Source of the DNA: CADBRN01 sp050944685
GTDB taxonomy: Bacteria > Bacillota > Clostridia > Lachnospirales > Lachnospiraceae
Assembly: GCA_050944685.1 (NCBI GenBank)
Contig: JBMNRP010000003.1
Span: 62,001 to 126,000 of the forward strand
DNA: 64,000 bases
Direction of reading: 5' to 3'
In this document: positions 16,190-23,260 of the stretch, in pieces
Layout of the letters: each line of letters starts with the position of its first letter
How positions within the stretch are numbered: the first letter of the stretch is position 1
Program-made: the position numbers and the translations under genes
The notes under the pieces: model-generated
Told to the model about the DNA's origin: nothing
What the model saw: the letters and a program-made list of their open reading frames with translations, nothing else
The model's database searches: none

Positions 16190-17074
16190 TTACTGATATC
16201 TTTTTATCACATTGTCATGTTCCATGTCGCGGTGCTCGATCCGGACACCGCAGTCCGGGACGGCCAGAAGGTTGTAAAACAGATCCTCCGCGATCGTCAC
16301 GGAGCGGTGTCTTCCGCCCGTGCATCCGATGGCGATGACCAGCTGGTGTTTCCCCTCCCGGATGTAATTGGGAATCAGAAATTTCACCATATCGATCAGC
16401 ATGGAGTGAAATTGGCGGGCGGTATCATTGTTCATCACATAATCCCGGATTGCCTTGTCTTTCCCGGTCAGGGGCTTCAGCTCTTCGACATAATAGGGAT
16501 TGGGCAGAAACCGCACATCAAAGACAAGATCCGCGTCCGCGGGGATTCCGAATTTAAAGCCGAACGAGAGAACCGTGATAATCATGCTGCGGAAAGAACG
16601 GTTCTCGACAAATATTTTCTCGAGCTCGCTCTTCAGATCGCGTGTCAGAAGCTGGCTCGTATCGACAATGTAGTCCGCCTGGTCCTTGAGAAACTTCAGC
16701 TGCTTTCGCTCCTCCTGCACGCCCGTCTCGATCCGGCCTCCTCTGGCCAGCGGATGGGCCCGGCGCGTCTCTTTGAACCGTCTCACCAGGACCGCGTCGC
16801 TCGCGTCCAGGAAGAGAATTTCATATCGGATCCCGCGGCCTTTCAGGGCATTGAGAACAGGGGCGAGCTCTGAGAGAAATTTCCCGCTTCGGATGTCGAT
16901 CCCCATCGCGATTTTATTCGTTTTTACGGAATCCGAGTTCTCCGCCAGCTCGGTAAATTTTTCCACGAGCTGAACCGGAAGATTATCCACGCAGTAATAC
17001 CCGGCGTCCTCCAGAACATTCAGCGCCGTACTTTTTCCCGCGCCGGACATCCCGGTCACTATCACACATCGCAC
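16190..17074 (-). CDS. rapZ: RapZ / YvcJ family nucleotide-binding protein
   Basis: 294 residues with Walker A GMSGAGKS at 8-15, a VDNLP segment, Walker B-like region GIDIRSG, and the C-terminal domain signature IGCTGGRHRSV near 250. In E. coli RapZ binds the small RNA GlmZ and senses glucosamine-6-phosphate; Bacillus YvcJ hydrolyses ATP and GTP and affects competence. The usual neighbour yvcK between rapZ and whiA is absent here; murB lies upstream instead. Confidence 0.94.
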   Translation of the reverse strand: MRCVIVTGMSGAGKSTALNVLEDAGYYCVDNLPVQLVEKFTELAENSDSVKTNKIAMGIDIRSGKFLSELAPVLNALKGRGIRYEILFLDASDAVLVRRFKETRRAHPLARGGRIETGVQEERKQLKFLKDQADYIVDTSQLLTRDLKSELEKIFVENRSFRSMIITVLSFGFKFGIPADADLVFDVRFLPNPYYVEELKPLTGKDKAIRDYVMNNDTARQFHSMLIDMVKFLIPNYIREGKHQLVIAIGCTGGRHRSVTIAEDLFYNLLAVPDCGVRIEHRDMEHDNVIKRYQ

Positions 17075-17101
17075 CTTTCCTGCCCTCCTTCCGGATGTTC
17101 C

Positions 17102-18025
17102 CTACAGGGGCGGAAATTCTCCGAGAAATTTCACCTCCGGCTCCAGAAGGACACCGCTTCTGGCGTAAACAATCTCCCGGATTCTGCGGATCAGGATGTA
17201 GACATCCTCTGCCGTGGCATGGCCCCTGTTGATGACGAATCCGCAGTGTTTTTCGGAGACCTGGGCGTCCCCGACCGAAAAACCCGCGAGACCGCTGTCC
17301 ATGATCAGCTTTCCGGCGAAGTGACCCGCCGGACGCTTGAATGTGCTTCCCGCACTGGGAAAGTTCAGCGGCTGCTTCGAGGTTCTGGCTTCCCGCAGCT
17401 CATTCATGCGCGCCTCTATTTTTTCACGCTCTCCGGATTCGAGCTCCATCGTTGCCCCGAGCACGATCCATCCGTTTTCCTTTGCGGCGCTCGTCCGGTA
17501 GCCGAATTTCATCTCGTCTCCGGAAAAACGCCGGATCTCGCCTTCGGAAGTCATCACCGTAACCTCCCGGACGATATCCTTCATCTCTCCGCCGTAAGCT
17601 CCGGCGTTCATGATCAGCGCCCCGCCCAGCGTTCCGGGAATGCCCGAGGCGAATTCCATTCCGGTGAGATTTCCGGCGGCCGCCGCGGAAGCGATCTTTG
17701 ACAGAAGCTGTCCGGCCCCTGCCGTCACGGTGCTTTCCCCGACGCGAAGCTCCTGAAATCCCGCGACGGTACAGATCACCGCCCCGCGGTATCCATCGTC
17801 GCTCACCAGAAGATTGCTTCCGTTTCCGAGAATAAAATACGGCAGTTTCTCTGTTTCCAAAAAGCGTATCAGCTTTCCCAGACACTCCGCGTTTTCCGGC
17901 GTGACGAAATAATCCGCCGGCCCGCCGATCCGGAAGGTCGTATGCGCACGCATCGGCTCATTCACTATCACATTTTCCGCGCCCGCGATCTGCCGCAGTT
18001 TCTCTTCTGTCTGACCTGATTCCAT
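17102..18025 (-). CDS. murB: UDP-N-acetylenolpyruvoylglucosamine reductase
   Basis: FAD enzyme that reduces the enolpyruvyl group to make UDP-MurNAc for peptidoglycan. 307 residues with FAD-binding GNGSNLLVSDDGYRG, MEFASGIPGTLGGALIMNAGAYGGE, the catalytic Ser in NFPSAGSTFKRP and the C-terminal Glu in LEPEVKFLG; the F-G-Y-R segment marks type II MurB. It starts 26 bases after the TPR gene and leads into rapZ. Confidence 0.96.
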   Translation of the reverse strand: MESGQTEEKLRQIAGAENVIVNEPMRAHTTFRIGGPADYFVTPENAECLGKLIRFLETEKLPYFILGNGSNLLVSDDGYRGAVICTVAGFQELRVGESTVTAGAGQLLSKIASAAAAGNLTGMEFASGIPGTLGGALIMNAGAYGGEMKDIVREVTVMTSEGEIRRFSGDEMKFGYRTSAAKENGWIVLGATMELESGEREKIEARMNELREARTSKQPLNFPSAGSTFKRPAGHFAGKLIMDSGLAGFSVGDAQVSEKHCGFVINRGHATAEDVYILIRRIREIVYARSGVLLEPEVKFLGEFPPL

Positions 18026-18051
18026 ATGATCCGGCTCCTGTATCGTTCCGG

Positions 18052-19446
18052 TCAGCCGCCCGTCGTGTCTCCGGTCGTGCTGTCCTCTCCGTCTCCGCCT
18101 GCATTGTCCGTACTGGTATCCGTCCCTTCCGTGCCGTTATCTGAGGAGGTCATCTGGTCGATGTATGCCTGAGCGGAGCTGGCCTTTCTCGTATCCGGGA
18201 AAAGCTCGATGATTTTCTGGAAGATCTCGATGGCCTTGTCCGAATTTCCATTGTCCCGGTAGGCAAGCCCGAGATAGGCGAGGGTGGTGTAATCGTCATC
18301 CTTGATCTCCATCGCCTTTTCCAGATCCGTGATCGCCGACTGGTAATCCCCGTTCTCATACGAAGTCATGCCGCTGTTTTTCAGCTGCTTGAACATGATA
18401 TTCTCGACTTCTCCGTAGATCTCATCGTAGATCTCCTTTGAGTCCGAAGAGAGCTTGCTGCTGTCGACGCTTTCCAGTGTCTGGGCAGCATCGGAATAGG
18501 AGCCATTCTGGTAGGACACATACGCCTTCAGAAGATTTTCATTACTCGCTGACGTCTCCTGGGCGTCCGTGATCTGCTGCTGGGCGGACGTAACCGTGCT
18601 GTTCGATTCTTCAACCTGGTCCTGCAGAGAAGTGATCTGGTCCTGCTGGGTGGCCATCGTATTGCTGTACTCGACGATTTTTTTGTTCGCCGCCGTATTC
18701 GTCGACTGGCGAACGGACGGCGCGATCAGGAACCAGGCGGCGAGCAGACCGACCGCGATTCCGATGATGATGTTGATCAGGCCGATGAACGGCGACGACT
18801 GGCGGTAGCCGAGTGCCGGAACGACCGTGCGGTCTACTTCCCTCTCCGGCGCCTCCTTTTTTTCCCGTCTGCCGATCCGGGTGACCGTTCCGGTCTGTTC
18901 GTCGATCTCCCGGATGTAGCGGAGCGTCGTGGGATTCGTGCGGTCAATCTTGATGACCCGGCGCAGGATCTTCCTGGCACGGGTGTATTTTCCCTGTTTC
19001 ATGTAGATGAGTGCGAGCAGATGATGCGCCTTGATGAACGTCGGATTCTGCGTAACCACCTTCCTCAGATTGATGGCCGCCACATCCTCATTTCCGTTCC
19101 GGCAATTCTGAAGCGCACTGTTGTACGTCTTGATGGAGCGGTTGACGACCGCGAGCTTGTTCTGGTTCGCCTTCAGCTTGTCGATAAAGTCGGACGCAAT
19201 ATTATCCTCCGGCTGGAAATTCTTGCTGATGACCCACTCCGAGAGAGCGGCAACGGCCTCGCCCATCTCAAAGTAGACGAGCCCCAGCAGATTTCTGGCC
19301 TGAATATTCTGCTTGTTCAGCTGCAGACTGGTGCGCAGCATATCCGCGGCTCCGGAAAGATCCCGGATCTGTGCCCGGTCAAGTCCGCGGTTGTAATAGG
19401 CGTTGGAGAATTTCTCCAGTTTCTTTTTGATTTCTTCATCCGCCAT
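18052..19446 (-). CDS. TPR-repeat membrane protein
   Basis: 464 residues. Residues 1-195 hold tetratricopeptide repeats (ADMLRTSLQLNKQNIQARNL; AINLRKVVTQNPTFIKAHHL; ARKILRRVIKIDRTN), then a basic stretch, one membrane helix at about 223-245 (LINIIIGIAVGLLAAWFLIA), a coiled coil (QDQITSLQDQVEESN) and a second set of outside TPRs (DLEKAMEIKDDDYTTLAYLG; AIEIFQKIIELFPD), ending in a Ser/Thr/Asp/Gly-rich tail. So it has TPR domains on both sides of the membrane, suiting a scaffold that links cytoplasmic and wall-side partners. It lies between the 55-codon gene and murB, which hints at envelope assembly. No catalytic domain is seen. Confidence 0.85.
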   Translation of the reverse strand: MADEEIKKKLEKFSNAYYNRGLDRAQIRDLSGAADMLRTSLQLNKQNIQARNLLGLVYFEMGEAVAALSEWVISKNFQPEDNIASDFIDKLKANQNKLAVVNRSIKTYNSALQNCRNGNEDVAAINLRKVVTQNPTFIKAHHLLALIYMKQGKYTRARKILRRVIKIDRTNPTTLRYIREIDEQTGTVTRIGRREKKEAPEREVDRTVVPALGYRQSSPFIGLINIIIGIAVGLLAAWFLIAPSVRQSTNTAANKKIVEYSNTMATQQDQITSLQDQVEESNSTVTSAQQQITDAQETSASNENLLKAYVSYQNGSYSDAAQTLESVDSSKLSSDSKEIYDEIYGEVENIMFKQLKNSGMTSYENGDYQSAITDLEKAMEIKDDDYTTLAYLGLAYRDNGNSDKAIEIFQKIIELFPDTRKASSAQAYIDQMTSSDNGTEGTDTSTDNAGGDGEDSTTGDTTGG

Positions 19447-19472
19447 TCCTGCAATAACCCCTTTTTCCGTAT

Positions 19473-19490
19473 GGTATACGGCTCAAAAGA
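19473..19490. repeat. 18-bp sequence repeated in inverted orientation at 1472-1489
   Basis: GGTATACGGCTCAAAAGA. Here it overlaps a perfect GGCTC-AAAA-GAGCC hairpin (19480-19493 region) and a second CCGTAT-ACC-ATACGG hairpin, which exclude each other. It sits between the 55-codon gene and the TPR gene. Confidence 0.5.
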
Positions 19491-19502
19491 GCCGGTAATC
19501 AT

Positions 19503-19670
19503 TTACTTTTCTTCTTCCTCTTCCTGGTAGCGGCTCATGCGCTGGTTTCTCTGAACCTCCCGGATGAGGTCGAACACATCCGTCAGATCCCTGCTGTAGA
19601 CGGCGTCCTCCACCTCGTCCACATCCAGACAGGGCTCAAATTTTTTCAGTTCTTCTTCGTAATTCAGCAT
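19503..19670 (-). CDS. Small acidic protein of 55 residues
   Basis: ATG 19670 follows GGGGAG by four bases. The product begins MLNYEEELKKFEPCLDVDEV, continues with a predicted helix containing DLTDVFDLIREVQRNQRM and ends in a run of Glu. It lies 17 bases after folC and 57 bases before the TPR gene, so probably co-transcribed with both. I do not recognise the family; the steady helix-forming composition and good ribosome binding site argue that it is real. Confidence 0.7.
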   Translation of the reverse strand: MLNYEEELKKFEPCLDVDEVEDAVYSRDLTDVFDLIREVQRNQRMSRYQEEEEEK

Positions 19671-19687
19671 AATGCTCCCCTTTTATC

Positions 19688-21091
19688 TCATGCATTTCCC
19701 TTCCGGGGTTTTCGGTCCTGCCGAGGACCCCCGGTCTGTGCTTCTTTCCGGGATCTGTTTTCCGGCGCCTCACCGCCCGCCGCCAGCTTCCGCACGGCGC
19801 CGGCCAGATAGAGTGACCCGATGCAGAACAGAATCCCGTCTTCTTTCTTACTATAGGCAATCCGAAATGCTTTTTCAACATTTTCTTCGGCTGTCACATC
19901 CGACGATCCCGCACGGCGGAACAGATCCGCCAGCTCCTCCGCGGAAACCCGCCGGGGCCCGCCGACGCTGACCGTAACCACATGCTCCGGCGAAACCTCG
20001 CGGACAATGTCCCGGATCATGGCCGGGTAGTCCTTGTCCGCGACCGCCCCGAAAAGGATGGTAATGGTGTCCCCGCCGCGAATCTGTCTCGCGGTGTCGA
20101 TAAACGCTTTCATCCCGCCTTCGTTGTGCGCCCCGTCGAGAATGACTCCGTCCGGAAAGATCTCCATCCGGCAGGGCCAGCTCGCGCGGGCCAGGCCGTT
20201 TCGTATCGTCTCCTCTGTAATTCTCTTTTGTCTTCCGGGAACAGAGAACCTGATGTCTTCCGCGGATTCCGCGCCCATTCCGCCAAGCCGCTTCGCCGCG
20301 CGGACGGCGAGGGCAGCGTTCATCATCTGGTAGCGGGCCGGGGTTCTCAGCCAGAAAGAATCTCCGTCAAAGGAAAAGCCGATTCCGTTTTTGTCCTGCC
20401 GGATCAGGGAGAGATCCCCGGGCGCAATCTTCTCCCAGGGAGAATGCAGCTGTTCCGCTCGCCGCTCGAAAACGCGGGAAGACGCCTCACAGCTCCCGTC
20501 AAAAACAAGCGGAACCCCAGGCTTGATGATGCCCGCCTTCTCCGCTGCGATCTTTTCCACCGTATCCCCCAGAATCTGTGTGTGGTCGAGACTGATCGAC
20601 GTGATCACGGTCACCAGGGGATCCCGCACGATATTGGTCATGTCGAGCCGTCCTCCGAGACCGGTCTCCAGAATACAGACCTCCGTCTTTTCCCGGCGGA
20701 AAATATCGAGCGCCATCAGAAACAGCACCTCAAAATAAGTCGGATGCGCGAGACCTTTTCTCATCTGTCTTTTTGCGGCGTCCATCACGGTCTCGAACGA
20801 ATCGAGGAAGAGGCCGTCGCTCACCGGCACCCGGCCGATCTGAATCCTCTCATTGACCGATTCCAGATGCGGCGAGGTGAAAAGCCCGCAGCGATACCCG
20901 CTCTCCCGCAGGATGGATTCCAGATAGGCGCAGACGCTTCCCTTTCCGTTCGTCCCGGCAACATGGATCACCTTCAGGTCCCGGCCGGGATTTCCCATTT
21001 CCGCAAGGAGGAGCCTCGTGTGATCCAGTCCCGGCTTTTCGGTAAACCGGGGGATATCTTCCAGATACGATACGGCTTCTTCGTATGTCAT
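19688..21091 (-). CDS. folC: Folylpolyglutamate synthase / dihydrofolate synthase
   Basis: ATP-dependent ligase that adds Glu to dihydropteroate and folates. 467 residues with Walker A VAGTNGKGSVCAYLESIL, the SPHLESVNERIQIG loop, ETGLGGRLDMTNIV, SLDHTQILGDTVEKIAAEKAGI and, in the Mur-ligase-like C-terminal part, LDGAHNEGGMKA. The start ATGA overlaps the TGA of the upstream LTA-synthase-like gene by four bases. The tail of about 30 residues after the last helix is basic and low-complexity. Confidence 0.95.
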   Translation of the reverse strand: MTYEEAVSYLEDIPRFTEKPGLDHTRLLLAEMGNPGRDLKVIHVAGTNGKGSVCAYLESILRESGYRCGLFTSPHLESVNERIQIGRVPVSDGLFLDSFETVMDAAKRQMRKGLAHPTYFEVLFLMALDIFRREKTEVCILETGLGGRLDMTNIVRDPLVTVITSISLDHTQILGDTVEKIAAEKAGIIKPGVPLVFDGSCEASSRVFERRAEQLHSPWEKIAPGDLSLIRQDKNGIGFSFDGDSFWLRTPARYQMMNAALAVRAAKRLGGMGAESAEDIRFSVPGRQKRITEETIRNGLARASWPCRMEIFPDGVILDGAHNEGGMKAFIDTARQIRGGDTITILFGAVADKDYPAMIRDIVREVSPEHVVTVSVGGPRRVSAEELADLFRRAGSSDVTAEENVEKAFRIAYSKKEDGILFCIGSLYLAGAVRKLAAGGEAPENRSRKEAQTGGPRQDRKPRKGNA

Positions 21092-23199
21092 TGTCCTTCT
21101 CCAGCCGCTTCGGACGCGGTGTCGCCCGTCCCGCCGGCCGCCTGCGCAGATGCATCCGTTCCTCCCGAACCTGACAATTCTCCCTGACTCAGATAATAGC
21201 TCAGGGTCTTTGCCTCCGTCCGGGTGAGGATGCTCTTTTTCGTGGAGGCGCTCTGCTGCCCGACGTCCACCATGTCGTCCGGCTCGATCGTCACGCCGGT
21301 CAGGAACAGCTCTTCCGAAGACAGGAACACCGTCTCGCCCTCCGTCTTCTCATTGATCTCCACCACGCTGTGGTCCGTGAAATTCGACCCCCGGATAATA
21401 TACCCGTCCCCTTCCTTACGGATGGAATCCACCGTGATCGGAACCACGCCCATCTGCATGTCCGTGGGCTGGAACAGATCCTTCTTTCCCTGATAGACGT
21501 ATCGGTTCCCGTAGAGCATGTCGTACTGGAGGACCTCCAGGTCCGCCTGGTAATTCTTCGTATTCCGGCGCGTCTGATGATACCGGACCAGTGTGCCGTC
21601 GTGAATGCCCAGCCGGTCCAGAACCTCCGCTCCTATCTGATAGGAGGCGATGTCCTGATCCTTTTCCTCCAGGCCGAAATTGTCCCAGATGACATACTCG
21701 GTCTGGAAGAGATAGCGGTCTTTCAGATCCTCTGTCTCCAGGCCCATGGTCGGAAGGTGATCTCCGTACATCACCAGCACCACCGGCTCATCAAAATCGG
21801 AAAGCTCCTCCGTCAGCTCCTGGATAAATTCATCCATCTCATGGATCTGCTGACAGTAATATTCCCAGGACTCGTTGTTCTGTTCGCGGCCCTCCGCCCC
21901 GGTCACCTGGAACTGCAACTCCTCCTCTCCCTCTTCGGTCGGATACGAACCGTGGCCCTGGACGGAAATCGTGTAGATATAGTCCGGTTCGGAGGTAGAA
22001 TTCAGCGTCTTCATAACCTCACTCGTCAGCGCGGCATCCTTCATCCACCCCGTCTCCGTCCGGTCATCCGTCTTCTCCATGTACTCCTCGGAGGTAAACG
22101 TGTCAAAGCCGAGCATCGGGAAAACCTTATTGCGGGAATAAAAGCTCGCCTCATTGTTATGGATCGCGTGAGTCTTGTAGCCGAGACTCTTCATGATGTA
22201 GGGAATGCTCTCACAGGTCTCTTTTTTCAGCAGCGTTTTGTACGGATACTCGCCCGCCCCGAAATAGCGCAGACTCATGCCGGTAATCGTCTCAAACTCG
22301 GTATTGGCCGTCCCCGCTCCGACGACCGGAACACGGAAATAGCCCGACGAATATTCTTTCTCAAGCGAGTGGAAATAAGGAATCGGATCTTCCGAGATAT
22401 CGAGGAAATTTACCAGAGAAGGATCCATGAAGGACTCCAGCTGCAGAAATATGATGTTGACATTTCCGGTCGCGGTATCCTCCTCGTCTCCCTCGCTGGC
22501 CACGATATCGTCCACCAGCTCTTCCGAATAACCGTTCGGCTGGCTGATCCCGGTGTCAAAGACGGTGACGCCGAGACAGTACGGGAACCCGTAATCCTCA
22601 TAGGCAAAGGCGATATTCCCGAAATAATTGGAAATAATGCGGGCGTTCAGGGCGAGCTGCCGGCAGCCGAAAAAAGCGGCCACCGTCCCCGCCACCAGAA
22701 CGATATCCAGGACGAGATTCCGCTTTCCCTGGTACTTCGGACCGACGAAAAACAGACGCACCAGCGCGAATATCGCCAGACCGATTCCGATGAGGATCAG
22801 TACGACGAAAGGCGCCGGAATGTATTTGCCGATGACACGGAACGCGTCTTTTATGAGACGGAAATCCGGTCCGGTGAATGGCGTCACGCGGTTCATGAGA
22901 ACGATCCCGTTCGTCATCCCCAGAGCGAACCAGAGAGCAAAGACCAGAACGCGGATAAAGTACCGCCTGCGGAAAAGAAACGCGACGGTCGAACACATGA
23001 AGATGATCAGCGCGTTGAATAAAAATACGAGCGGTTTTCCTGTCATGTACTGGAAAGCCGCATAGAAGGAGTGGCGGGACATCCACTCAATCGCGAAATT
23101 GAGCAGAATGCTCGCCGCCGCCGACAGGGGCACCGCGAACCGGTTCATGAACTGAATCCGGCGTTCCCGGGTTTTATTGTCTGTTTGTTTCTTTTTCAT
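21088..23199 (-). CDS. LTA synthase / phosphoglycerol transferase family membrane protein
   Basis: 703 residues. Five membrane helices lie in the first 215 residues, then an extracellular sulfatase-like domain. Metal and catalytic positions of LtaS are recognisable: Glu in FLQLESFMDP, the nucleophile Thr in the GTANTEFETITG segment, and Asp-His in YGDHLPTMG. These enzymes polymerise glycerol phosphate from phosphatidylglycerol or transfer it to envelope sugars. After the enzyme domain a beta-rich region of about 90 residues (YIIRGSNFTDHSVVEI) and a Gly/Ala/Ser/Thr tail follow, which LtaS lacks. It is between valS and folC with a four-base overlap. Whether it makes lipoteichoic acid or decorates another polymer is open. 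Confidence 0.85.
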   Translation of the reverse strand: MKKKQTDNKTRERRIQFMNRFAVPLSAAASILLNFAIEWMSRHSFYAAFQYMTGKPLVFLFNALIIFMCSTVAFLFRRRYFIRVLVFALWFALGMTNGIVLMNRVTPFTGPDFRLIKDAFRVIGKYIPAPFVVLILIGIGLAIFALVRLFFVGPKYQGKRNLVLDIVLVAGTVAAFFGCRQLALNARIISNYFGNIAFAYEDYGFPYCLGVTVFDTGISQPNGYSEELVDDIVASEGDEEDTATGNVNIIFLQLESFMDPSLVNFLDISEDPIPYFHSLEKEYSSGYFRVPVVGAGTANTEFETITGMSLRYFGAGEYPYKTLLKKETCESIPYIMKSLGYKTHAIHNNEASFYSRNKVFPMLGFDTFTSEEYMEKTDDRTETGWMKDAALTSEVMKTLNSTSEPDYIYTISVQGHGSYPTEEGEEELQFQVTGAEGREQNNESWEYYCQQIHEMDEFIQELTEELSDFDEPVVLVMYGDHLPTMGLETEDLKDRYLFQTEYVIWDNFGLEEKDQDIASYQIGAEVLDRLGIHDGTLVRYHQTRRNTKNYQADLEVLQYDMLYGNRYVYQGKKDLFQPTDMQMGVVPITVDSIRKEGDGYIIRGSNFTDHSVVEINEKTEGETVFLSSEELFLTGVTIEPDDMVDVGQQSASTKKSILTRTEAKTLSYYLSQGELSGSGGTDASAQAAGGTGDTASEAAGEGQ

Positions 23200-23260
23200 A
23201 ACGGAATCCGTCCGACTGACACAGGATCGGGACCTGCTGTCAGCGGTCCCCTCTCCTGCT

